Positions 7,981-16,730 of a stretch of 64,000 nucleotides of DNA are shown here, piece by piece; within the stretch, counting starts at the first letter, position 1; each line of letters starts with the position of its first letter. The stretch is from Brevibacterium sanguinis (GTDB lineage: Bacteria > Actinomycetota > Actinomycetes > Actinomycetales > Brevibacteriaceae). The stretch is taken from contig NZ_QNSB01000004.1 in the NCBI RefSeq assembly GCF_003315415.1, positions 1 to 64,000 of the forward strand, in the 5' to 3' direction. The notes under the pieces are model-generated. The model had not been told where the DNA came from and did not search any database. It saw only the letters and a list, made by a program, of their open reading frames with translations. Position numbers and translations under genes: made by a program.

Positions 7981-10838
7981 TCTGCACCCCATACTGTGTC
8001 GACAGTCTTCTGCGCGCTGTCGCCGGGTTCGATCCCAGCGAACTTCTCTCTGAAACGTGATCTCCGCTCGGCGTCCTCATCGGAGTTGAGCACCTTGCGA
8101 ATAGCCCTGACGAGCTCATCCTGGTCGGCGACGATGGGGCCGGGCCGCTCTTCTCTGAGATCGAAGTACGTTCCACGAGCGGCCGACATGTAATCATCGA
8201 GATCGTAGGCGTAGAGGATCACAGGGCGATCCAACGTCAGATAGTCGAAGATGATGCTCGAATAGTCTGAGACGAGAACATCAGACGCGAGCAGAACTTG
8301 GGATGTGTCGTCCAATCCCGATACATCAACGACGTTCGCTCGAAGGTAGTGCGGAACTCTGATTCGGTTGAGGTAGTGAGGCCGTAGGAGGATCTGGACG
8401 TCTTCTCCCAGTGCCTCGACCAGCTCATCAAGCTCCAGTTCGATTGAAGCAGTGCCAGGAGTTCTGAAAGTCGGAGCGTACAGGACCGTCGCTCTGTTCA
8501 AATCGAGATCGAGCCTCGTTTTCGCGACCGCTGTTGTGTCAGACCGCCCCACCAGGGCATCGTTTCGCGGTGAACCCTGAGGAAGTCGTTTCCCCGAAAA
8601 GCCGAATGCTGGAACGAAGACCTCTTCGAAGTAGTTGCTCGGAATGGTGAGGAAGTCCCAGTACCCCACTTTCCTTGCGAAGTTGCGTTTCGACTCCTCA
8701 GAGGCGTAGGCAATGCTGGCCTCGTCGAAGCCCATCTTCTTGATGGGGATGCCATGCCATGTCTGCACATAGACCTGGCCCGGCTGTTTGACGAAACCAT
8801 CCGGCAGGCCCTGATTGTCGATGATGTACGCGGCTCTGGCGAGAGTGCGGTAATAGTCCTCGGTGTGGCGGACAACGATGTCGTCGCGACCCATTGCCCA
8901 ATTCTGTCCTTGCTCTGCCGACCATACGACGCGGAGGTCCGGACGGCGTCGCCGGAGTTCGTCTGCGATCACCCGAGGCGAGTCGAAGTGTGAGCGTCCC
9001 ATGTGGGATTCGACGAGGACCAGCGTCTTGTCGATCTTTCCTGCCACGGACTCCATGATCCGAACTCCCTCCTGCGCCCGGATGTGGGAATCCAAAGGGA
9101 TGTTCCTCTTCCGCAGTACACGGTTGCCTCTTGTGAGCAGGGGCTCGAGTACTCTGCGGACGCGGCGACGGTTCTTCCCGATTCGGGCCGCTCGCAGTGC
9201 AAGAGTGCCCGCCACCGTGCAGTAGGGCTGATATCGCACGTTCGCACCTGACGCCAGAAAGCCCACCGGCGTCGTCTTGGCCTTGCTGCCGGAGAAGCCT
9301 TTCGTCACCCGCAGCGAGTCGGAAGTGCACGCACTTCCATCGGTGAGCTGCAGCTTGATGGAGAACTTCGGGCGAACAGCGAGGTCGATGTCAGCGGGGA
9401 ACTGGAACTCCGATGTCCAGGCAATGAGGTTCCCCTCGCGTCGCTTGATCTCCACCGGAGCTGTCCACACTCGTTTGTACCCCCAACGCTCGCGGATCAC
9501 GAGTCGTGCGTCGACGCCGTCCTTGGCGAACTTGCCGAAACTGTCCGGGGATTCCCCAGAGATCGTGATGGTGTTGGCCGCGTTGATGGAGACGTCCCTG
9601 ACTCTGTGCAGCCATTTGAATGTGTACCAAGGAATGTTCTCGAGCTGACTCGGGTCGAACACAGCAAGCTCGCGTTCCAATGATCCTGCGGCGTAGTCGG
9701 AGAACACCTTCGGCTCCCACAGTGCCGACCCGTTGTCGGCGGTCCATTCCCCATAGAGATCGTATTCGCCATGAGAGACGTGGATCATCCGTTTGACGAG
9801 TTCGACGTCGCCGGCGAGTGCAGCGGCCATCAGCAGGCGATCGTTCAAGGGGAGATCGACGAAGATCCGCCGCGGAATCGACTCGATGAGCGGCTTGAGT
9901 TCGGACAGCAGGTCCACAGCCACGGCGGGAACAGCGCCTTTGGCGATGTCGTTGAGGTAGATCCTTGCGTCGTGACGAATCACCTTGAGCTGCAGACGAT
10001 CATGCAGACGCGGCACGATGCTCGGGTCCGCGATGCGCATGACCTCGCTCAATGCCACCTTACGGTCTCGCAGGTTCTTGATGTCATCGCGCTGGTTCGT
10101 GATCGACTTGCGAACTTTGACCGGGTAGACGTTCCACTGATACACCGACTCGGGTATCACCTGAATACCGCGGGCCTTGGTGAACACCTCGGCGGTGAAG
10201 ATCAGATCCTCATAGTGGATGTCCTCGCGGAATCTCAGCGAATATTCGTCGATGAAGGTTTTCTTGTAGAGCTTCGCAACCGCAATGGTATCAATGGCGA
10301 TCTCCGGATCGTCCTCGATAGTCTCCAGGAACCGGATTTCCCTGTACAACCGCCAATGCCAACCGTAGCGACGTTCCTTCGCCACCTCGAATCGGGTCGT
10401 GCGTGCGACGACGAGGTCTGCACCGGACTCCTCGGCGGCGGACAGCAGATTGTAACAGGCGTGTCTCTCGAGTACATCGTCGCTGTCAAGGAACATGACG
10501 AAAGGAGCCGTAGCATGGTCCAGACCCACATTGCGGGGCCCTCCTGGCCCGCCACTGTTCGCGGCAGTGGAGTGCACGCTCACTCGGGCGTCATCCTGCG
10601 CGATTCTCTCCGCGACCGCTCTAGTGTCGTCCGGGGAGCAGTCGTCGACGACGACGATCTGCACGGCTGACAAGGTCTGATGCTGGACCGAGGCGATTGC
10701 CGATCCGATGTTGTCACGGTCCTTGAAAGCGGTGATGATCACTGAGACGAGTGGCCGCCCCTCGACTCCCCAGATGGAGTTCTCTTGTTGTCCACGACCG
10801 TCGGGGTGGGACAAGGAGCCGGGGAGAGAAGTTTCCAT
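7977..10838 (-). CDS. Fused GT2 / CDP-glycerol glycerophosphotransferase (TagF-like)
   Basis: 953 residues. Residues about 28-330 are a GT2 domain (VSVIITAFKDRDN, VVDDCSPDDT, VMFLDSDDVLERH). Residues about 330-600 are a mixed beta-rich linker. Residues about 610-945 are a canonical Glyphos_transf domain: TWHGIPIKKMGF, IPSNYFEEVF, VLYAPTFRTPG, LLRPHY and VLVSDYSSIIFDYL. Such fusions are known polymerases of glycosylated poly(glycerol phosphate) chains: one half adds a sugar, the other a glycerol-phosphate. It is the most TagF-like of the three homologues in this locus and the best candidate for chain polymerase. It is coupled to the GT4 gene downstream by ATGA. A peripheral membrane location is expected, since no transmembrane segment is seen. 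Confidence 0.85.
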   Translation of the reverse strand: METSLPGSLSHPDGRGQQENSIWGVEGRPLVSVIITAFKDRDNIGSAIASVQHQTLSAVQIVVVDDCSPDDTRAVAERIAQDDARVSVHSTAANSGGPGGPRNVGLDHATAPFVMFLDSDDVLERHACYNLLSAAEESGADLVVARTTRFEVAKERRYGWHWRLYREIRFLETIEDDPEIAIDTIAVAKLYKKTFIDEYSLRFREDIHYEDLIFTAEVFTKARGIQVIPESVYQWNVYPVKVRKSITNQRDDIKNLRDRKVALSEVMRIADPSIVPRLHDRLQLKVIRHDARIYLNDIAKGAVPAVAVDLLSELKPLIESIPRRIFVDLPLNDRLLMAAALAGDVELVKRMIHVSHGEYDLYGEWTADNGSALWEPKVFSDYAAGSLERELAVFDPSQLENIPWYTFKWLHRVRDVSINAANTITISGESPDSFGKFAKDGVDARLVIRERWGYKRVWTAPVEIKRREGNLIAWTSEFQFPADIDLAVRPKFSIKLQLTDGSACTSDSLRVTKGFSGSKAKTTPVGFLASGANVRYQPYCTVAGTLALRAARIGKNRRRVRRVLEPLLTRGNRVLRKRNIPLDSHIRAQEGVRIMESVAGKIDKTLVLVESHMGRSHFDSPRVIADELRRRRPDLRVVWSAEQGQNWAMGRDDIVVRHTEDYYRTLARAAYIIDNQGLPDGFVKQPGQVYVQTWHGIPIKKMGFDEASIAYASEESKRNFARKVGYWDFLTIPSNYFEEVFVPAFGFSGKRLPQGSPRNDALVGRSDTTAVAKTRLDLDLNRATVLYAPTFRTPGTASIELELDELVEALGEDVQILLRPHYLNRIRVPHYLRANVVDVSGLDDTSQVLLASDVLVSDYSSIIFDYLTLDRPVILYAYDLDDYMSAARGTYFDLREERPGPIVADQDELVRAIRKVLNSDEDAERRSRFREKFAGIEPGDSAQKTVDTVWGAE

Positions 10839-10971
10839 AGTCTAGCGTTCCTCACAGTTTGCTTGTTCGGCTTGTCGGCGTCGACGCAGATGGACGAGGT
10901 CGTTCACGGCCATCCCGCTCGCCCTCAGTGTCTGAATCTGTCTCTTTGAGTCACGGTCATTCGACAGCTCT

Positions 10972-11895
10972 TCACACCACCGGGGGTCGGCCATGCCGCG
11001 TCATTCTCAGCACCCCTCGTCCCGAGATCTTGTGCGGGGTCTCGTTCTCACTCCAGGGGTTGTCGCGCCAGCCGGCGCGCCAGCCCTCGAACCAGGGTTT
11101 GAGCTGTTCCGGCTTGTTGGCCCAGGCGACCATCTGCATCAGAGTCCAGCTTCCCACATAGGCGATGTTGAATGGTGCAGGCAGGTTCCTTCTGGCAAGC
11201 CATACCCGGTTGCGGGCGTTCATGTAGAAGTACTCTTCGTGTCGACGCTGGTCGATGACAGGGTGTGCCACGACGAGGTCACCGCTGTACCAGACCTCGT
11301 ACCCGGCATCCCACACCCTCCACGCGAGCTCGATTCCCTCGTGGGCGTACCAGAACGGCGCCGGCCATCCACCCGATCTGTCGTATGCCTTCCGCTGCAG
11401 GCAGACGGCACCTTCCCAGACCGAGAACACATTCGACGAATGCTCCGCCGAGCCCTTCTTCAGTCGCGGGATCCACCGCCTCGGCGCCGGCGGGCCGCCG
11501 GGGTCTTCGACTCGCGGCTGAACCATCCCGATGCTCGGTTTAGTGCGCATGAGGTGCGCCATCTTCATCAGCGTCGTGTCGTCGGGAAGCCAGGCATCGT
11601 CATCGAGGAAGAACAGAAACTCGCCCTGGACATGCGGCACGCCGGCGTTGCGTCCTGCAGGGATCCCCAAGTTCTCGGGCAGAGCAAGCGTCCGGATCGA
11701 TTCCGGCAGACCCTGCGGGTCCCAGCCGTTACCGACGCAGATGACATCGAGGACGACACCCTTCTGGGCAAGCAGGGACTCGACGCCGCGATGGAGATCG
11801 TCCATCCGCTTTCCCTGGGTGAGGATGACGACACCGAAGGTGTATTTCGTATGCCGCTCGACCTGCCCGGCACGGTATTCCGCGGATGCACTCAT
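10972..11895 (-). CDS. GT2 family glycosyltransferase
   Basis: 307 residues from ATG 11895, which overlaps the stop of the upstream CDP-alcohol phosphatidyltransferase (ATGA). Although the frame stays open far upstream, that part lies over the neighbouring gene and is not expected to be translated. GT2 signatures: FGVVILTQGKRMDDL, a short VICVGNGWD in place of the usual nucleotide loop, LPENLGIPAGRNAG, and FLFFLDDDAWLPDDT with the DxD metal site. HEGIELAWRVWDAGYEVWY near the C-terminus is the rhamnosyltransferase-like acceptor region. Pairs of this GT2 and the phosphatidyltransferase seem to recur in actinobacteria, suggesting that both build one lipid-linked product. Confidence 0.8.
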   Translation of the reverse strand: MSASAEYRAGQVERHTKYTFGVVILTQGKRMDDLHRGVESLLAQKGVVLDVICVGNGWDPQGLPESIRTLALPENLGIPAGRNAGVPHVQGEFLFFLDDDAWLPDDTTLMKMAHLMRTKPSIGMVQPRVEDPGGPPAPRRWIPRLKKGSAEHSSNVFSVWEGAVCLQRKAYDRSGGWPAPFWYAHEGIELAWRVWDAGYEVWYSGDLVVAHPVIDQRRHEEYFYMNARNRVWLARRNLPAPFNIAYVGSWTLMQMVAWANKPEQLKPWFEGWRAGWRDNPWSENETPHKISGRGVLRMTRHGRPPVV

Positions 11896-12734
11896 GAGAG
11901 CCTCCTCGAGGCCATGATCGCGAGGAAGTGGCCGATGACCGACAGCAGGCACAGGGGTGCGAGCAGGAGAACCAACCAGCGTTCTCCGACCAGGGTGTCG
12001 GCTCCCAGTGGAACAGCGATGGCCGTGACGATGCTCGAGACCAGTGCGAGGATCGACAGCTCCACCGAGTGATAGATCCGGTGGAACGGGACGAACCGGG
12101 CGAGGCTCTTGAGTTTGGCGACCGTGCCGGGGACCAGCGCTGTAGCCTCCTTCGAGTCCGCGAGTTTGTCGAGTCCGTTGAATGCCCGCGAGACATGGAC
12201 CATGTCGTTGAGCGCTTTGTTGAGAAGGACGAGTGAGGCAAGTACCGTGCCCGCCAGCAGATACGGGTACAGTCCCGCAGGGTCGTGCTGCAGGTTCGAC
12301 CACTCGCCCACAGCACGAACACCGAGCGCCACCGCGACCAGGGACTCCGTCGTATAGTGCCCGACCTTGTCGAGGAAGACCCCCTTAGCACCGCTCGTGC
12401 CACGCCATCTGGCCACTTCACCGTCGCAACAGTCGATGTACATCTGCACCTGGGAGAAGAACACGGCGAGGACGGCACCCCAGATTCCAGGAATGAGCAA
12501 AGACGCCGCGATGCACCAGCCGGCGAGGATCATCAGCCCGGTCACACCGTTGGCGCTGATTCTCGTGCGCACCAGCAGCATCGTGAAGTAGATGGAGATG
12601 TGACGCAGGTACAGCTGAGCTGTCCAGTGCTCGGCGTTCTTCCGGCTGCGCACCTCTTCGGGCTGTGCCTTGGCTCTCAGCTCTGCGAGGGTCGGGTAGC
12701 TCGCCTGCTTCTCAGACTTCACACCCGCACCCAT
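11892..12734 (-). CDS. CDP-alcohol phosphatidyltransferase family protein
   Basis: 280 residues from ATG 12734; a TTG at 12761 in the same frame lacks a ribosome site. Six hydrophobic segments follow a polar N-terminus of about 55 residues. The family motif is D-x2-D-G-x2-A-R-x(n)-G-x3-D-x3-D. Here D101, D104, G105, A108, R109, G118 and D122 are present, but the last aspartate is His126 (LDKVGHY). In characterised members this residue is the proposed catalytic base, so either this is a subfamily with a different mechanism or another residue serves. It would transfer a phospho-alcohol from a CDP-alcohol to a lipid or polyol. Overlap with the GT2 gene supports a joint pathway. Confidence 0.75.
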   Translation of the reverse strand: MGAGVKSEKQASYPTLAELRAKAQPEEVRSRKNAEHWTAQLYLRHISIYFTMLLVRTRISANGVTGLMILAGWCIAASLLIPGIWGAVLAVFFSQVQMYIDCCDGEVARWRGTSGAKGVFLDKVGHYTTESLVAVALGVRAVGEWSNLQHDPAGLYPYLLAGTVLASLVLLNKALNDMVHVSRAFNGLDKLADSKEATALVPGTVAKLKSLARFVPFHRIYHSVELSILALVSSIVTAIAVPLGADTLVGERWLVLLLAPLCLLSVIGHFLAIMASRRLS

Positions 12735-12859
12735 CTTCTCTGTTCTGTTTCCGGACGACAATTCACGGCAAGTTTACCGAGAGTCCAGACTCATCTCTAC
12801 CTGACCGCCGCCCGATGACTGCAAACGAGGCAGAAGCCACGCCCCTTCCGTGCGACCGC

Positions 12860-14656
12860 TCACACGATCTTGATGCTGAGATTGCCCTTGACGGTTCGGT
12901 ACGGGCGAATCCTGCCGTACACTACGTCCACGGCGGCGGAGGAGCACGCTACCCGATGCCGCGCGATTCCACTTCCGTCCCAGTGCTGCAGCCATGCATC
13001 GAGGATCGCGCCCTTCGGCAGCTTCACGATGTCTCCGATCGGGAAGGAGCACAGGTCCCCGATCGGAGACGAGAACGAGTACAGCGAGTCCCGTGCGCTG
13101 AGGACGATCCGCGCATCGTGGGCGTTCGTCAGCTCTCCGACCGGTTTGAGTCGAATGCGCAGGTGCTCGCCATCGACCGACACGTCCGACGCGACCACCG
13201 TCGACCGCACCGCCGTCGTTGGTCGTCTTCGCGGCCTGGTGACGTCTCCCAGCAGATCCATCCAGCGTTCGGTGACGCTTTCGTCGCTGAACGTCCGAGC
13301 CTTGACGGCCGCCTCGTTGCGCATCGCGGTGATCTCCGAAGGACTCAGCCCGATCAGCTTCGTGATCGCGCCCGCGATGCCGTCGACGTTCGATGCCAGG
13401 TAGCCGTTGACTCCGTCGTCGACGATGTCGGAAGGGCCGTAGCGCACGTCGTAGGCGATCGGGACGCATCCTTGCGCCATCGCTTCGATGAGCACCACAC
13501 CCATGCCTTCGAAGGAACTGGTGAGGAGGATGAACGAGTAGTGCTTGAGCTCCTCGGCGGCATTGTCGACATACCCCTTGAAGGACACGCGATCAGTGAG
13601 AACCGGATCAGCCGCGACCATCTTCTCGAGCTCGTCCCGCCGGTCCCCGTCTCCGACGATGTCGAGCTGGACTGCGGAGTCGACCCGGCCGACGGCGGAG
13701 ATCGCATGATCGACTCTCTTCTGCCCTGTCAGTCGCGCAACGACGACCCCTTGATTGGCAGGCCGCTGGTCGCTTCCGAAACTCTCTGTGCCATCGACCG
13801 AGGTCGAATTCGGTATGACATAGAGATTCGGTGAATCGCCGAATGACTCCACGAAATCCTGCTTCTGTTTCTCGGTGAGGAAGATGAGGAAATCGAACTT
13901 GTGCCAGTTCTTGAGTATCTCGAGCCGCGACTTGGTGAATGGGCCGTGCGAATTCGTGGCCCGCGGCTCGATATGAGTGTTGTGAAGCACCTGGCCGAGC
14001 CGGACGTTCTCTCGGTGATATCGATGGAGGAAAGTGGCGATGTACTTCGATTCGTTGATGAGCACAGCGGTCCCATCACCGATGGCCTTGTCCAGCCAGG
14101 CGAAGTAGAAGTCGCGGGCCCTGTTGAACTCAGCGACGTAATGGCCCTTCTCATCGACGAGGATCAGCCGCCTGACCGGACCCGAACGATCGTCGGCCAG
14201 GTACACCGAACCGTCACCCCTGAGGTGGTCGACTCGCATGATCTCACCGTGGGCATCGGTGTACTCGATGTAGCGCTTCTCGACCGTCGAGTCCCAATTG
14301 GCCGCTGCCTTCGGTACTCCGCCGACGCCCCTCAGACCGCCGAGGGACCTGAGCTCCTTCCGGTCGAAGGCGGACACTTCATCCCACGCGTTGCGCAGAT
14401 GCATTCCATCGACCATCTCACCGGCGGCCTCCAACCGGGCACGCGCCTCGGCGACATCGAGCTTGTAGTCGAGGGTGAGGATATCGACATCGAGGCCACT
14501 CAGCCTGACGAAGTTCCGAGACCGTCGCAGCATCACCTTCGTCAGTCCGCCGTACTCCTGAGGAATCGACCACGTGAGGTCGAAGATGCGCCTGACCGGT
14601 CCACCGCTCGTGTCGGAGGGCGTGGTCTTGCGGCGGAGAAGACGCATGAAGCGCAT
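12860..14656 (-). CDS. GT4 glycosyltransferase, TagE/TarM-like
   Basis: 598 residues. The N-terminus has IFDLTWSIPQEYGGLTKVM followed by RSRNF, the signature of poly(glycerol-phosphate) alpha-glucosyltransferases. An inserted beta-rich domain covers about residues 90-200. The GT4 donor half includes VVVARLTGQKRVDHAISAV, LLTSSFEGMGVVLIEAMAQG and IAYDVRYGPSDIV. About 100 further residues form a C-terminal beta domain. TagE and TarM put glucose or GlcNAc on the glycerol or ribitol units of wall teichoic acid, and this enzyme probably does the same for the polymer encoded here. It has its own ribosome site (AAGGAAA) and 125 bases separate it from the next gene. Confidence 0.75.
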   Translation of the reverse strand: MRFMRLLRRKTTPSDTSGGPVRRIFDLTWSIPQEYGGLTKVMLRRSRNFVRLSGLDVDILTLDYKLDVAEARARLEAAGEMVDGMHLRNAWDEVSAFDRKELRSLGGLRGVGGVPKAAANWDSTVEKRYIEYTDAHGEIMRVDHLRGDGSVYLADDRSGPVRRLILVDEKGHYVAEFNRARDFYFAWLDKAIGDGTAVLINESKYIATFLHRYHRENVRLGQVLHNTHIEPRATNSHGPFTKSRLEILKNWHKFDFLIFLTEKQKQDFVESFGDSPNLYVIPNSTSVDGTESFGSDQRPANQGVVVARLTGQKRVDHAISAVGRVDSAVQLDIVGDGDRRDELEKMVAADPVLTDRVSFKGYVDNAAEELKHYSFILLTSSFEGMGVVLIEAMAQGCVPIAYDVRYGPSDIVDDGVNGYLASNVDGIAGAITKLIGLSPSEITAMRNEAAVKARTFSDESVTERWMDLLGDVTRPRRRPTTAVRSTVVASDVSVDGEHLRIRLKPVGELTNAHDARIVLSARDSLYSFSSPIGDLCSFPIGDIVKLPKGAILDAWLQHWDGSGIARHRVACSSAAVDVVYGRIRPYRTVKGNLSIKIV

Positions 14657-14730
14657 CAGTGCTTTTCCTTGCAGTGGGCGAAGTGAACAACAACTCTGTT
14701 GCCGAGTGAGAGTTTTACTCGAATGCTATC

Positions 14731-16185
14731 TCACGGTTTTTCCACTCGCTCGAGGACCCGCGTGAGGACACTCCGGGCGCCGAGGCCCAGGCGGATGTTG
14801 AGACCGCCGAGGACGGTCGGGAACACCTCGGTTCCAGGGAGCAGCCGATGGGACTGTGGGGCCACGTCGGCAGCCAGGCCGACCCGCAGGACCTTCGTCT
14901 CGGTTCCCTGCGAATCGAGTGCGGAGGCATAGAGCTTCACGGACCTGTGGCGCAGAAGCGGGGCGAGGGGAATGCGCACGCTGAATCGTTTCGCAGCGTT
15001 GGCCACGGTCTCGGTGATCTCGGGCCCGAGTGTGGCCGCCACCTCGGAGATCGTATCGGCACCGTGTCTCAGCTGGATGACGAGGCGGTCGAAATCCTCC
15101 GTGGCCATGAGGGCCGTGGCAATGCCATTCAACTCCACATGGAAGGCTCCGACACGGACCTCGTCGACCTCGGCGACGACGACGGGGTTGCGGAAGCTCT
15201 GCCTGCCCACCGCTTCGACGAGTGCGGGTACCGGACGGCGCAGGCTCCAGACGCGAGCGAGGTTCGTCGGCGTGTAGAACTCATGCAGCCTCTCCGGGAG
15301 GGCGAACTCATGGACGAGGCGGGATGCCTCACGGATCCACCCGAGCCGGTAGTTGAGCGACCTCTTCCCGAAATGCCCGTTAAATCGCAGGAGGGTGACT
15401 CGGCGGAAGTAGTCGGCCATCGCCTCACGGCGCTGCGCGTCGTCCCACGGACCGCTGCGCAGAGGCTCGAGGCTCTTCTTGATCCCCTCGGCATGCAGCT
15501 CTGCCGAGACGCCCGAGTGACTGATGTGACCCGTTCCCGCTCCGTGGTTGTACACGAAATAGTAGGTGCGGTCGGCGAGGATCGAGACCCGGGAGGCCAG
15601 CGAGTACGCGCGGAAGCAGAACTGAGCGTCCTCGAGGCGGATCTTGTGCTCCGGGAACCTCACGTCGTGGGCGTTGAGGAATTCGCGTCTGAACAGCTTG
15701 AAGCAGAAGTTGGACCTGACGAGCTTGCGGATATCACCGTCGACCTGGGTCGACTCGAACACATCGGCGTGGGTGTGCCGACCTCCGCGTCCTTCGATCC
15801 CGACGAGGACGACGTCGCTGTCGTGCTCGTCGGCAAAGGCGACGGCCGAGCCCAGGCAGTCGCCGTCGAGCTGGTCGTCGGCGTCGTGGAAGAAGACGTA
15901 GTCCCCGAGTGCATGATCGAGTCCGGTGTTGCGGGGAGCGCCCGCCCACCCCGAGTTCTTCTGATGGATGACCGTGAGGTTCCGGTGCAGCGACTCCAGC
16001 TCGGCGAGGACCTCGACTGTTCCGTCCGTCGACCCGTCGTTGACGACGATCACCTCTGTCCGCCCGCCGGGGACGGTCTGCCGGACCGCACCCTCGATGG
16101 CGGTGCGGATGTGGTCGGGGTTGTTGTAGACGGGAATGATGATCGACAGGCGGATGGGCTCGTCGGTCGACGCCGCTGTGGTCAT
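14731..16185 (-). CDS. GT2 family glycosyltransferase with C-terminal extension
   Basis: 484 residues. The GT2 domain occupies about residues 10-230: LSIIIPVYNNPDHIRTAIEG, VIVVNDGSTDGTVEV, SGWAGAPRNTGLDHA and VFFHDADDQLDGDC with the DxD site. The rest, about 250 residues, is helical then beta-rich without a motif I recognise; similar tails are found on teichoic-acid glycosyltransferases such as TarP/TarS-type enzymes. Start ATG 16185 follows GGAG. It lies just downstream of tagD (34-base gap) and just upstream of the TagE-like gene (74 bases), in a leftward run. It probably adds a sugar to the glycerol-phosphate chain. Confidence 0.75.
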   Translation of the reverse strand: MTTAASTDEPIRLSIIIPVYNNPDHIRTAIEGAVRQTVPGGRTEVIVVNDGSTDGTVEVLAELESLHRNLTVIHQKNSGWAGAPRNTGLDHALGDYVFFHDADDQLDGDCLGSAVAFADEHDSDVVLVGIEGRGGRHTHADVFESTQVDGDIRKLVRSNFCFKLFRREFLNAHDVRFPEHKIRLEDAQFCFRAYSLASRVSILADRTYYFVYNHGAGTGHISHSGVSAELHAEGIKKSLEPLRSGPWDDAQRREAMADYFRRVTLLRFNGHFGKRSLNYRLGWIREASRLVHEFALPERLHEFYTPTNLARVWSLRRPVPALVEAVGRQSFRNPVVVAEVDEVRVGAFHVELNGIATALMATEDFDRLVIQLRHGADTISEVAATLGPEITETVANAAKRFSVRIPLAPLLRHRSVKLYASALDSQGTETKVLRVGLAADVAPQSHRLLPGTEVFPTVLGGLNIRLGLGARSVLTRVLERVEKP

Positions 16186-16219
16186 GCTGCTCCGTGCTTC
16201 TCCGTTCTCGGTGGACAGG

Positions 16220-16609
16220 TCAGGAGCCGGCGAGTTCGCTCTTGATCCTCGTGGTCGAGATCTCGGGAGTGCGCGGAAGGTAGATCACTTCGCACTTGTC
16301 CTTGAGGAAGTCGAACTTGCCCTCCCAGTCATCGCCCATGACGAAGGCGTCGATGTGGTACTTCTCGACGTCGGAGACCTTCTGCTCCCAGTTGTCCTCC
16401 GGGATGACGAGATCGACGTAGCGGATGGCCTCGAGCATGTGCTTGCGCTCTTCGTAGGAGAAGTACGACTTCTTTCCCTTGCCCGCGTTGAACTCGTCAC
16501 TGGACAGAGCGACGACCAGGTAGTCGCCCTGCTCCTTGCAGCGCTGGAGCAGGCGGATATGCCCGTAGTGAAGCAGGTCGAACGTGCCGTAGGTGATGAC
16601 TCGACGCAT
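16220..16609 (-). CDS. tagD: Glycerol-3-phosphate cytidylyltransferase
   Basis: 129 residues, exactly the length of Bacillus TagD, when ATG 16609 is used; ATG 16621 would add MGAQ. It makes CDP-glycerol from CTP and glycerol-3-phosphate, the donor for the three glycerophosphotransferase homologues nearby. Family marks: YGTFDLLHYGHIRLL with the HxGH nucleotide site, KSYFSYEERKHMLEAI, VMGDDWEGKFDFL and RTPEISTTRIK (the RTxGISTT motif with Glu for Gly). The start codon lies 15 bases beyond a rho-independent-type terminator at 16624-16651, so its expression either depends on read-through or is controlled by that hairpin. Confidence 0.93.
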   Translation of the reverse strand: MRRVITYGTFDLLHYGHIRLLQRCKEQGDYLVVALSSDEFNAGKGKKSYFSYEERKHMLEAIRYVDLVIPEDNWEQKVSDVEKYHIDAFVMGDDWEGKFDFLKDKCEVIYLPRTPEISTTRIKSELAGS

Positions 16610-16623
16610 CTGTGCACCCATCC

Positions 16624-16651
16624 AAAAAATCAGGCCCCGGTCATCGGGGCC
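16624..16651 (-). terminator. Rho-independent-type hairpin before tagD
   Basis: On the minus strand a seven-pair GC stem (GGCCCCG with CGGGGCC, five-base loop, 16633-16651) is followed by TGA and six T residues. It lies about 80 bases after the stop of the gene at 16731-17978 and ends 15 bases before the tagD start. It may end the upstream transcript, or act as an attenuator in the tagD leader. Confidence 0.75.
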
Positions 16652-16730
16652 ACGAACGTACTGAGAATTCAGCCCAAGTTTACCATTCTGCAAGAATCGA
16701 TCCCGAACCGTTCGCCTCCCTCGCCTCGGC

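Noticed and set aside
11896..12303. N-terminal extension of the GT2 gene at 10972-11895
   Set aside because: It lies fully over the coupled CDP-alcohol phosphatidyltransferase gene and is Arg/Pro-rich without motif; ATGA coupling supports ATG 11895.
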